Source of the DNA: Sneathiella chinensis
Lineage (GTDB): Bacteria; Pseudomonadota; Alphaproteobacteria; Sneathiellales; Sneathiellaceae
NCBI RefSeq assembly: GCF_012720115.1
Contig: NZ_VNWN01000007.1
Location: 248,001-312,000 of the forward strand
Direction: 5' to 3'
DNA length: 64,000 nt
The notes below the pieces were generated by a model. That model worked only from the letters and a program-made list of their open reading frames with translations. It had not been told where the DNA came from and searched no databases. A program made the position numbers and the translations under genes. Shown in pieces: positions 9,385 through 16,990 of this stretch; positions within the stretch are counted from its first letter, which is position 1; each line of letters opens with the position of its first letter.

Positions 9385-9846
9385 ATGCTTGAAGAAGGAC
9401 AGAAAGTACCTGCCTTTACCATGCCGACCGATACGGTTGGTGACATCACCGCCGCGTCTTTGGCCGGCCAGAAATACGTGATCTACTTCTATCCGAAGGA
9501 CGACACCCCCGGCTGCACCAAGGAGGCCATCGGCTTTTCCGAACAGGCCGCCGATTTTGATGCCCTTGGCGTCAAGGTCATCGGAGTGTCCCGCGACACC
9601 ATCGAAAAACACGCCAAGTTCCGGGCCAAGCATGACCTGTCCGTCATTCTTGCCGCCGACGTCAATGAGGATGTGTGCGAGAATTTCGGCGTCTGGGTCG
9701 AGAAAAACATGTATGGGCGTAAATATATGGGGATCGAACGGGCCACATTCCTTGTGGACGAGACCGGAACGATCCGCAACATCTGGCGCAAGGTCAAGGT
9801 GAAAGACCATGTGGCCGCCGTTCTGGACGCGGCCCGGGCCCTCTGA
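9385..9846 (+). CDS. bcp: Thioredoxin-dependent peroxiredoxin, Bcp/PrxQ type
   Basis: Cytoplasmic thiol peroxidase that reduces hydrogen peroxide and organic peroxides using thioredoxin. The 153-residue product has the peroxidatic site YPKDDTPGCTKE with Cys44. The resolving cysteine found five residues later in many Bcp proteins is absent (Ile49); the only other cysteine is Cys98, in a DVCENFGVW segment seen in alphaproteobacterial relatives. It may therefore work as a 1-Cys enzyme or use an atypical resolving Cys. Start ATG 9385 has AGAAGAGG seven bases upstream. Only three bases separate it from the next gene, so the two are probably cotranscribed. Confidence 0.92.
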   Translation: MLEEGQKVPAFTMPTDTVGDITAASLAGQKYVIYFYPKDDTPGCTKEAIGFSEQAADFDALGVKVIGVSRDTIEKHAKFRAKHDLSVILAADVNEDVCENFGVWVEKNMYGRKYMGIERATFLVDETGTIRNIWRKVKVKDHVAAVLDAARAL

Positions 9847-9849
9847 TCC

Positions 9850-10656
9850 ATGACGACCCTGTCCGATCTTGCCCTGACCATCCTGACCACGGCGGACGCC
9901 GCGGAAAAGGCACGGCTGAGCCGGGAGGCGGCGGCGCTGTGGCGCGCCGCTCCGCATATGGAGATCGGACAGGTCTGTCCGCCGGACCATCCGGCGCGTC
10001 CGGAAAAGCCCGAATTGCTGCCGCCCACGGAGATGCCCCGGCGGCGGGGCACCTCGGACAAGGCCCGTGCCGCCCTGCTTCATGCGGTTCAACATATTGA
10101 ACTGAACGCTATTGATCTGGCATGGGACATGGTCGCCCGCTTTACCGACGAGGGTTTCCCCCGCGCCTTTTATGACGACTGGGTTCAGGTCGGCGACGAG
10201 GAAGGCAAGCATTTCCTGCTGCTGCGCGACCGGGTTGCGGAACTGGGATATGAATATGGCGATTTCCCGGCCCATAACGGCCTGTGGGAAGCCGCCCATT
10301 CCACCCGTGACAACATCGCCGCCCGACTGGCGGTGGTGCCCATGGTGCTGGAAGCACGCGGACTGGATGTAACCCCGGCCATGATCGAGCGATTCGGCAA
10401 TTTGGGGGACACGGCCAGCGTGAGTGTCTTGAAAGTCATTCTTTCGGAAGAAATCGGCCATGTGGCCACAGGCAACCGTTGGTTCAAATTCATTTGCCAA
10501 AAACAAGGCCGGGAACCGAAGGCCTATTGGCAGAAAATGGTACGCGAAAACTTCCGGGGCCTATTGAAACCGCCATTTAACGAAGAAGCACGCAGCGCCG
10601 CAGATTTCCCGCCCGACTATTATGTCCCCCTCTCTGCGCCGCAAAACGCCTCCTGA
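9850..10656 (+). CDS. Ferritin-like DUF455 family protein
   Basis: The 268-residue helical protein has the hallmarks of the DUF455 group of ferritin-like proteins: an LLHAVQHIELNAIDL helix, GDEEGKHFLLL, VPMVLEARGLDVTP, and EEIGHVATG. The Glu and His residues in these helices are laid out like the carboxylate-bridged di-iron site of ferritin-like enzymes. Relatives include a tRNA-modifying hydroxylase-like group, but the substrate of this family is not established. Immediate placement behind bcp suggests a shared link to oxidative stress or iron, which is inference from context. Confidence 0.85.
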   Translation: MTTLSDLALTILTTADAAEKARLSREAAALWRAAPHMEIGQVCPPDHPARPEKPELLPPTEMPRRRGTSDKARAALLHAVQHIELNAIDLAWDMVARFTDEGFPRAFYDDWVQVGDEEGKHFLLLRDRVAELGYEYGDFPAHNGLWEAAHSTRDNIAARLAVVPMVLEARGLDVTPAMIERFGNLGDTASVSVLKVILSEEIGHVATGNRWFKFICQKQGREPKAYWQKMVRENFRGLLKPPFNEEARSAADFPPDYYVPLSAPQNAS

Positions 10657-10735
10657 CGCAGACAGCCCCGCCGGGGGCCGCCCGGTCTTGCAGAGTTGCA
10701 GTTTATGTTAAAATTAGGTTAATAAAGGTCCAGCT

Positions 10736-12235
10736 TTGGCCTTGAAAACGAAGAAACAGAGCCGTACGGGGAGACTCATGAAACTACAAAAATGCCTGGA
10801 AAAAGTATTTTCCGACCGGCAAATCATTGTCAGTTCCAACAGTCAGCTCAAATCCTTTACCCTGACCGCCCGACATCAGGTCGGCATGGCGGTTGGTGCG
10901 TCCGTGGTGCTTGGCCTTGTGGGATTTCTGGGGGTTCAGAATAGTCTCCAGAAAAGCGAACTGGCCCTTCAGGAAAATACATTGGCCCAGATGCAGGACA
11001 AGGTCCGCACGGTCTCGCTGAAACTGATGCAGGAGAAAGTCTCCCTCGCCCGCACGCAAGGGGAACTGGAACAGCAATATGCCCGGCTTGAAGACATCCT
11101 CACGGAACGCAAGGCGCTTGAGCATACCCTGCAGGAAGCCACGACCGATCTCAAGTCAACGGAAACCGCCCTAGACAGCCGCGACCAGTATGCGCGGGAA
11201 CTGGAAAAACGCATTTCCATGCTGAGTGCGAAGCTCAAGCATACCAATACCCGAAGCGAGGATTTGTCCCTGCAGATCACCAAGATCAACAAGGAACTCT
11301 ATCATACCGCCGCCGAACGGGACCAGATCGCCAAGGACCAGATCCTGTCCCAGAAGAAGCTGGGGTCCCTGAAACGGGAATTGCAGCTTTTCCAGACCTC
11401 GAAAGACCAGATCTATAACGATCTGCAACAGGCCAAACAGCAACTCAGCGCGTTTCATCTTGAAAGCCGGGAGCAGAAAAACCGGGAAAAAGCCCTGCAG
11501 GCGGAAATCACGGACCTGAAAAGCCGCTTGGCCTCAATCGCCACGGAAAACCGCGAGCTGATCACCCGGGTTCACGAACAGGCGGAACAAAGCATTGTCT
11601 CCCTGAAGGAAACGATCACCCTGACCGGCCTCAACCCGGATACCATTTTCGCCCCCGACCTGCATGAAGGCCGCGGCGGTCCGTATCTCGCCTTCCGGAT
11701 GCCCGATGACCTGCTGAAGGCGGAACAGGACTATTACGAGGATGCAGCCAAGATGGAATTGATGCTGGCCAAGTGGACCACCCTCAACTCCCTCATGAAC
11801 AACATCCCCCTCGCCCGGCCGACCGATGTGGGCTATGTCTCGTCCAGCTTTGGCACCCGGCGCGACCCCATCAAGAAGAAGAAATCCTTCCATGCCGGGA
11901 TCGATATTGCCGGACCGAAAAACACGGCCGTCTATTCCACAGCCCCCGGTCAGGTCAAGGTGGCCGGATACAAGCCCGCCTATGGGGTCATGGTTGAGAT
12001 CGACCATGGACAAGGCTTCGTCACCCGCTATGGCCACCTGAAAAAGACCTATGTGAAGAAAGGCGATATCATCGACTTCCGCACAAAAATCGGCCTGATG
12101 GGATCGACCGGGCGCAGCACGGGACGCCATGTTCATTACGAAATCATGTATAACGGCAAACATCAGGACCCGGCCAATTTCTTCAAGGCGGGGAACTATG
12201 CGTTCAAGCCTGTCCCGAAACCCGCTGACGACTGA
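10736..12235 (+). CDS. M23 family metallopeptidase with long coiled coil (cell-wall endopeptidase)
   Basis: Predicted periplasmic peptidoglycan endopeptidase anchored in the inner membrane. A short cytoplasmic N-terminus and one membrane helix (about 47-68) are followed by a long coiled coil (about 70-290) and a LytM/M23 domain (about 360-485). The zinc ligands appear complete: HAGID (His386, Asp390) and HVH (His465, His467), so it should be catalytically active, unlike EnvC-type activators. The start is ambiguous: TTG 10736 has AAAGG seven bases upstream (499 aa), while ATG 10778 has GGGGAG just before it (485 aa). The bactofilin gene follows 24 bases later; bactofilin-M23 pairs are known to shape the cell wall together. 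Confidence 0.9.
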   Translation: MALKTKKQSRTGRLMKLQKCLEKVFSDRQIIVSSNSQLKSFTLTARHQVGMAVGASVVLGLVGFLGVQNSLQKSELALQENTLAQMQDKVRTVSLKLMQEKVSLARTQGELEQQYARLEDILTERKALEHTLQEATTDLKSTETALDSRDQYARELEKRISMLSAKLKHTNTRSEDLSLQITKINKELYHTAAERDQIAKDQILSQKKLGSLKRELQLFQTSKDQIYNDLQQAKQQLSAFHLESREQKNREKALQAEITDLKSRLASIATENRELITRVHEQAEQSIVSLKETITLTGLNPDTIFAPDLHEGRGGPYLAFRMPDDLLKAEQDYYEDAAKMELMLAKWTTLNSLMNNIPLARPTDVGYVSSSFGTRRDPIKKKKSFHAGIDIAGPKNTAVYSTAPGQVKVAGYKPAYGVMVEIDHGQGFVTRYGHLKKTYVKKGDIIDFRTKIGLMGSTGRSTGRHVHYEIMYNGKHQDPANFFKAGNYAFKPVPKPADD

Positions 12236-12259
12236 TCCCCACAACAAGGAAGCCTGACC

Positions 12260-12688
12260 ATGTTTTCAAGAAACAGTTCCAAAAAGACAAACGGTGCGTC
12301 ATCGGCAACCGGTATGCCGTCGATCATTGCCAAGGGCATGGTTGTCACCGGCGATCTTGTATCCGACAGGGAAATCCAGATTGAAGGCGTGGTCGTCGGC
12401 AATGTGCGGGCGGAAAAACTAGGGCTTGGGGAAAGTGCCCATGTCACCGGTGATATCAATGCCGGTGAAATTGTGGTCCGGGGCAAGGTTGACGGCAATA
12501 TCCGCGGCGTGGATGTGGTCATCGCCGCCACTGCCAGCGTCAAGGGCAATGTAACCAACGCCACCCTGCAGATCGACCCCGGTGCCCGCATCGACGGTCA
12601 CTGCACCCACAGCGAAAACCCCCGCGACCTGACCGACCCGGTCGCCCTGTTTGACGGCGCGCCCGCAGAAACCGCCCGCGCCGACTGA
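12260..12688 (+). CDS. Bactofilin
   Basis: Bactofilins are nucleotide-free cytoskeletal polymers of a right-handed beta-helix that scaffold cell-wall enzymes. The 142-residue product has a disordered Ser/Asn/Lys-rich N-terminus (about 1-20), then the core repeat with regularly spaced Gly and Val (GMVVTGDLVSDREIQIEGVVVGNVRAEK, continued by GDINAGEIVVRG and GNIRGVDVVI), and a charged tail. Start ATG 12260 has AAGGAAG upstream. Its position directly after an active M23 endopeptidase strongly suggests the two form one morphogenesis operon. Confidence 0.93.
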   Translation: MFSRNSSKKTNGASSATGMPSIIAKGMVVTGDLVSDREIQIEGVVVGNVRAEKLGLGESAHVTGDINAGEIVVRGKVDGNIRGVDVVIAATASVKGNVTNATLQIDPGARIDGHCTHSENPRDLTDPVALFDGAPAETARAD

Positions 12689-12734
12689 CCCCAAGCGCTT
12701 TTTAATCAGCCGCCTTTCCAACCGGAAAAGGCCA

Positions 12735-12761
12735 CAAAAAAGGCCCGGAAAACCGGGCCTT
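12735..12761 (-). terminator. Intrinsic terminator of ndk
   Basis: Perfect 9-bp stem AAGGCCCGG / CCGGGCCTT with a 4-base loop (12740-12761). Read on the minus strand it is followed directly by a run of T (A-tract at 12735-12740 on plus). It serves ndk and may also stop plus-strand transcripts from the bactofilin operon. Confidence 0.85.
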
Positions 12762-12792
12762 GTTCGTTTCTGCGTTTCCGCAACCGTTCGGA

Positions 12793-13215
12793 TTAGCCGA
12801 CCAGTTCGGAACCTGCGAAGAAGTAGGCGATTTCGATCGCTGCGTTTTCTGCACTGTCGGAACCGTGAACAGAGTTGGCTTCGATGTTTTCCGCGAAAGT
12901 TTTGCGGATGGTGCCTTCAGCAGCTTCTTCCGGGTTTGTTGCGCCCATAACCTCACGGTTTTTGGCAATCGCGTTTTCACCTTCCAGAACCTGAACAACA
13001 ACCGGACCGGAAGTCATGAATTCAACCAGTTCGCCGAAGAACGGACGTTCCTTGTGAACAGCGTAGAATGTTTCCGCATTTTCGCGAGTCATGCGAATGC
13101 GCTTCTGGGCGACGATGCGAAGGCCGGCGTCTTCCAGCATGGCATTGACCTTGCCAGTCAGGTTACGACGGGTTGCATCTGGCTTGATGATTGAAAACGT
13201 ACGTTCGATTGCCAT
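12793..13215 (-). CDS. ndk: Nucleoside diphosphate kinase
   Basis: Ndk balances NTP and dNTP pools by moving the gamma-phosphate between nucleotides through a phosphohistidine. The 140-residue protein has the normal bacterial length, the N-terminal [11 protein letters not shown], the nucleotide loop with RPFFGELV, and the active-site NSVHGSDS with His117. I use ATG 13215 with GAAGAG just upstream; a longer reading frame to 13284 adds 23 residues unlike the family. Divergent from the ABC-F gene. Confidence 0.97.
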   Translation of the reverse strand: MAIERTFSIIKPDATRRNLTGKVNAMLEDAGLRIVAQKRIRMTRENAETFYAVHKERPFFGELVEFMTSGPVVVQVLEGENAIAKNREVMGATNPEEAAEGTIRKTFAENIEANSVHGSDSAENAAIEIAYFFAGSELVG

Positions 13216-13342
13216 TCTCTTCACTCTGTTTATGTGGGAAAAAAGATATTGGCGCCTTATAAACGCACATTGGCGTCCCTGCAACCGATTTACGGCATTT
13301 TACGACGCAAACCCCCATTTTTCACAGATTTGAAATAGAGTC

Positions 13343-13371
13343 TGGACCGACGCAAAGACTGGCCCTATACG
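13343..13371 (+). promoter_or_regulatory. Candidate promoter for a leaderless ABC-F transcript
   Basis: TGGACC (13343-13348), 17-base spacer, TATACG (13366-13371). The -10 hexamer ends six bases before the ABC-F start codon, so transcription would begin at or next to the ATG. No Shine-Dalgarno sequence is present before that ATG (GTTCCAC), which fits a leaderless message. Confidence 0.4.
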
Positions 13372-13377
13372 TTCCAC

Positions 13378-15312
13378 ATGCTTCAGATCAATGACCTTAC
13401 ATACCGTATTGCCGGCCGCACCCTTCTGGATGACGCCTCTGTTCACATTCCAATGGGCCACAAGGTCGGCCTTGTGGGGCGGAACGGAACGGGCAAATCA
13501 ACCCTGCTGAAACTGATCACCGGGGAAATCCACCATGACAGCGGCAGCCTGCAGCTTCGCAACGGCGCGCGCCTTGGCGTCCTGCCACAGGAAGCCCCCG
13601 GCGGCCCGGAAAGCCTGATCGAGACGGTATTGGCCGCCGATCTGGAACGCGCCTCCCTGCTGGAGGAAGCGGAAACCTGCGAGGACCCGGAGCGGATTGC
13701 CCATATCCATATCCGCCTTGCCGATATCGACGCCCATTCAGCGGAAAGCCGCGCCGCCCGCATTCTTGCCGGTCTCGGCTTCGATCATGAGGCCCAGCAA
13801 CGGCCCTGCTCCTCCTTCTCCGGGGGGTGGCGGACCCGTGTGGCCCTTGCGGGAACCCTGTTTGCGGAACCGGACCTGCTGCTGCTGGACGAACCCAGCA
13901 ACTATCTGGACCTTGAAGCGACCCTGTGGCTGGAAAGTTTCCTGCGCAATTACCAGCGCACCCTGATCATCGTCAGCCATGACCGGGACCTTCTGAACAA
14001 TGTGGTCAACACCATTGTCCATCTGGATCAGAAGAAACTGGTCAAATATACGGGCAACTACGACTTCTTCGAGAAGACCCGGGCTGAAAAGCTGATGCTG
14101 GCGGCCATGACACAGAAGAAACAGGATGCGAAACGCAAGCACCTGCAATCCTTCGTGGACCGTTTCCGCGCCAAGGCCTCCAAGGCCCGTCAGGCGCAAA
14201 GCCGTATCAAGATGCTGGAAAAAATGAAGCCGGTCGCCTCGGTCGTCGAGGAATATTCGGTCGAGTTCAACTTCCTGTCCCCGGAACCGCTGTCCTCGCC
14301 CATCATTTCCATGGAGGAATGCGCTGTCGGGTATGAGGAAGGGAAGCATATCCTGAAGCACCTGAACCTGCGCATCGACATGGATGACCGGATCGCGCTG
14401 CTGGGGTCCAACGGCAACGGTAAATCCACCTTTGCAAAACTGATCGCCGGTCGGCTTGGGAACCAGCTTGGGACCCTGCATAAATCGGGCAAGCTGAAAA
14501 TCGGCTTCTTCGCCCAGCACCAGCTGGACGACATGATCCCGACGGAAAGCGCCTATCAGCATCTGGCGGCAAAGCTGCCCCACGCCACGGAACCACAGGT
14601 CCGCTCCCGCCTTGGGCAGTTCGGCTTTTCCAAGGACAAGTCCGATGTGGCGGTTCAGCAGCTTTCCGGCGGCGAAAAGGCCCGCCTGAATTTCTGCCTG
14701 CTGTCGGTCGAAAAACCCCACCTTCTGATCCTTGACGAACCGACCAACCATCTGGATGTGGAGGCCCGCGAGGCCCTGATCGAGGGTTTGAACATGTTCG
14801 AGGGCGCCGTGTTGCTGATCAGCCATGATCCGCATCTGGTCAGCCTTGTTGCCGACACCCTGTGGCTTGTGGCAGGCGGCGGCGTCAAGGCCTATGACGG
14901 CGACATGCAGGATTACAAGAAGTATGTCCTTGAGGCGGCGCGTGCGGCCTCATCCGGGAAACGGCCCGACCCGGCAGCAGAAGACTCAAACGAGGCTGCT
15001 GCCGAAAGCCAGAACAAGCTGAGCGGCAAGGAAGCCCGGCAGGCCCGCGCCGCCGCCCGTGCCGCCCTTGCCCCCAAACGCAAGGCGGTCAAGGCGCTTG
15101 AAAACGCGGTGTCCAAGCTGGAAGAGAAAAAAGCCAAGCTGGAAGAGGAACTCGCCGCGCCCGAAACCTATGACAAGGGTACGGAATTCCAGTCGCAACT
15201 GGCGCTGAAGCTGGGCAAGATCAAGGCCGATCTGGAAGACGCGGAAGAGACATGGATGGCCGCCCTTGAGGAACTGGAAGCGCTTGAGAAAGAGGGGCGC
15301 GTCGCGTCCTGA
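13378..15312 (+). CDS. ABC-F family ATPase (Uup/YheS-like)
   Basis: Soluble tandem ABC ATPase without membrane segments; ABC-F proteins act on the ribosome, relieving stalls or setting translation state. Of 644 residues, domain 1 has Walker A GRNGTGKS (34-41), signature SFSGGWRTR and Walker B LLLLDEPSNYLD; a basic linker follows (about 240-310); domain 2 has GSNGNGKST, LSGGEKARL and LLILDEPTNHLD. A long C-terminal Ala/Lys/Glu coiled coil (about 530-644) is typical of the Uup/YheS type. Both ATP sites look functional. The exact ABC-F subfamily is not resolvable by eye. Confidence 0.93.
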   Translation: MLQINDLTYRIAGRTLLDDASVHIPMGHKVGLVGRNGTGKSTLLKLITGEIHHDSGSLQLRNGARLGVLPQEAPGGPESLIETVLAADLERASLLEEAETCEDPERIAHIHIRLADIDAHSAESRAARILAGLGFDHEAQQRPCSSFSGGWRTRVALAGTLFAEPDLLLLDEPSNYLDLEATLWLESFLRNYQRTLIIVSHDRDLLNNVVNTIVHLDQKKLVKYTGNYDFFEKTRAEKLMLAAMTQKKQDAKRKHLQSFVDRFRAKASKARQAQSRIKMLEKMKPVASVVEEYSVEFNFLSPEPLSSPIISMEECAVGYEEGKHILKHLNLRIDMDDRIALLGSNGNGKSTFAKLIAGRLGNQLGTLHKSGKLKIGFFAQHQLDDMIPTESAYQHLAAKLPHATEPQVRSRLGQFGFSKDKSDVAVQQLSGGEKARLNFCLLSVEKPHLLILDEPTNHLDVEAREALIEGLNMFEGAVLLISHDPHLVSLVADTLWLVAGGGVKAYDGDMQDYKKYVLEAARAASSGKRPDPAAEDSNEAAAESQNKLSGKEARQARAAARAALAPKRKAVKALENAVSKLEEKKAKLEEELAAPETYDKGTEFQSQLALKLGKIKADLEDAEETWMAALEELEALEKEGRVAS

Positions 15313-15368
15313 CCGCCTCTTGCCTCTGGCATTTTTCACAGGCCTCCGCTATACGGTAGGCATACTCC

Positions 15369-15388
15369 GGTCTCCCTTCGGGGAGGCT
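15369..15388 (+). terminator. UUCG-tetraloop hairpin after the ABC-F gene
   Basis: GTCTCCC-TTCG-GGGAGGC forms a 7-bp stem (one G-U pair) capped by a stable UUCG loop at 15370-15387. Only a weak T-rich stretch follows some bases later (CCTTCTTTCC), so termination or 3'-end stabilisation is plausible but not certain. Confidence 0.45.
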
Positions 15389-15442
15389 GAACCTTCTTTC
15401 CCCTGATCGGGCCGCGTATCCGGTCAGGCCGCTGCCAACCGA

Positions 15443-16162
15443 ATGATCCCTATGTCAAGTTCCTCCCCCGGCCTCAACACGGCGTCCTTTACCGCAGAAG
15501 GTGTCCTGAAGGGGGCCCGTACGCTGTTCCCGTTCGCGATTTTCCTGACACCGGTCGGTATTGCCTTTGGCGCGGCCGCCACCGAAACCGGCCTGCCCCC
15601 GCTGCAAGCCTTGCTGACAAGCGGTACGGTCTTTGCCGGGGCGGCCCAGTTCGCCGCCCTTGACCTGTGGCAGGTGCCCCTGCCCTATCTGTCCATTGCG
15701 CTTGTGGTTCTTGCCGTCAACGCCCGCATGATCATTCTGGGTGCCGCCCTGTCGCCGTGGATCAACGCCCTGCCCGTCCATAAACGGGTTCTGGCGATCC
15801 TGCTGCTGACCGATGCCAATTTCGCCGATTCTTATGCGTTCCTGAAACGCGGCGGGCTGGATGTGGGCCGCCTGCTGGGCGGGGGGATCATTATCTGGAT
15901 CATGTGGATGGCGGGCACCACCGCGGGGATTTTCTCCGGCAGCCTGATCGGCAATCCCCAGACCTATGGCATTGATGTGGTCATGGTTTCCTTTTTCGCG
16001 GCCTTCCTGATCGGCGACCTTCGGTCCGGATCTTCCATCTTTCCCATCATTGTGTCTTGTATTGTGGCCATTGCCACGCTGGACGTGCTGCCCACCGGAT
16101 GGAACATCATCGCCGCCGCCCTTGCCGGGGGCATTACAGGAGTTATCCGCCATGCCCGATAG
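15443..16162 (+). CDS. azlC: AzlC family branched-chain amino-acid exporter, large subunit
   Basis: AzlC with AzlD forms an inner-membrane exporter for branched-chain or related amino acids. The 239-residue product has about five to seven membrane helices and the family stretch FLTPVGIAFGAAATETGL (about 31-48), followed by GTVFAGAAQFAALDLW (typical AzlC FAGASQF motif) and NARMIILGAALSPW. In-frame ATGs at 15443 and 15452 are both possible; neither has a clear ribosome-binding site. The gene overlaps azlD by 11 bases, so the two subunits are translationally coupled. Confidence 0.9.
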   Translation: MIPMSSSSPGLNTASFTAEGVLKGARTLFPFAIFLTPVGIAFGAAATETGLPPLQALLTSGTVFAGAAQFAALDLWQVPLPYLSIALVVLAVNARMIILGAALSPWINALPVHKRVLAILLLTDANFADSYAFLKRGGLDVGRLLGGGIIIWIMWMAGTTAGIFSGSLIGNPQTYGIDVVMVSFFAAFLIGDLRSGSSIFPIIVSCIVAIATLDVLPTGWNIIAAALAGGITGVIRHAR

Positions 16163-16457
16163 CCTGTCCGCCTATCTGGCCATTTTGCTGATGGCTGCCG
16201 TGACCCTGCTGACCCGCGCGCTTGGGCCCCTGATCATGGCCCGCGTTGCGGTCTCGAAACGGGTGGAACATTTCCTTGAGGCCCTGTCCAGTTCGGTGCT
16301 GGCGGCCATTGTGGCAACGGCCCTCTTTCAGGGAGGCCCCCGCGAGGCAACTGCCGTTGCCATTGCCGGGGCTGTCATGCTGCTGACCCGCAAATCCATC
16401 GCCGCCATGGGCGCAGGCATGGCTGCAGCGGCCCTTTGGTCGCTGTTTATCGACTGA
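16152..16457 (+). CDS. azlD: AzlD family branched-chain amino-acid exporter, small subunit
   Basis: The 101-residue product has three to four hydrophobic helices and the AzlD pattern: LTRALGPLIMARV near the N-terminus, then a VEHFLEALSSSVLAAIVA segment. It partners AzlC. The start ATG 16152 lies inside the 3' end of azlC, a normal arrangement for this pair. Any longer reading frame upstream would be azlC in another frame. Confidence 0.9.
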   Translation: MPDSLSAYLAILLMAAVTLLTRALGPLIMARVAVSKRVEHFLEALSSSVLAAIVATALFQGGPREATAVAIAGAVMLLTRKSIAAMGAGMAAAALWSLFID

Positions 16458-16532
16458 TTTTCCGGGATAAAAAACGGTACCGGGTAAAGCGGGCAGGACC
16501 GAAAAAGCAGGCGGGATCGCAACGGGCGCCCG

Positions 16533-16982
16533 TCAGGCCCTTTTCTGCCAGCCTTCTGGCCCCTGCTGCCAATAAGTCACCTGAACGCCTTCGTCCTTGA
16601 AACTTTTCCAGCGGGCGCGCGCCGCCTGAAGCAGGGCGTCGTCATTGCCATCAAACATATAAAGGCAGCGATCGAAATCGGCCACATCCGCCGCCGCGGC
16701 ATCCTCCAGCAGGACCAGCACGGTGGGATTGTTGGCGGGCTTCTCCCCCTCCAGCCCCAGTGTGACCGGATAATGGGCCGCCTGTTCGTCCCCATTGGGG
16801 CCATGCGGCAAAAAGGACGGCCCGGACCAGGTCCAGAGTTGCTCATCCAGCAGGGTGAGCAACCCTTCGGTCCTGAGCCTGACAAACGTCCGCAAGCCCC
16901 GCTCGTTCACCTTGTCGAGCAAACGGGGCAGCGCACGTTCCAAAGGTTCAGCTTGCAAATGATAAAAGCTGACTTCTGTCAT
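16533..16982 (-). CDS. holC: DNA polymerase III chi subunit
   Basis: Chi joins the clamp loader to SSB during replication. The 149-residue protein starts MTEVSFYHLQAEPLERALPRLL and has the family's two hydrophobic beta-strand cores (FLPHG, then PTVLVLLED) and the YMFDGNDDALLQAARARW region. I use ATG 16982, eight bases after the pepA stop. The pepA-holC pair is a conserved neighbour set in alphaproteobacteria and supports both calls. Confidence 0.92.
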   Translation of the reverse strand: MTEVSFYHLQAEPLERALPRLLDKVNERGLRTFVRLRTEGLLTLLDEQLWTWSGPSFLPHGPNGDEQAAHYPVTLGLEGEKPANNPTVLVLLEDAAAADVADFDRCLYMFDGNDDALLQAARARWKSFKDEGVQVTYWQQGPEGWQKRA

Positions 16983-16990
16983 CGGAGGGG

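Noticed and set aside
9346-10506. Minus-strand frame (386 codons) opposite bcp and the ferritin-like gene
   Set aside because: Covers two well supported genes, and its translation has no family features.
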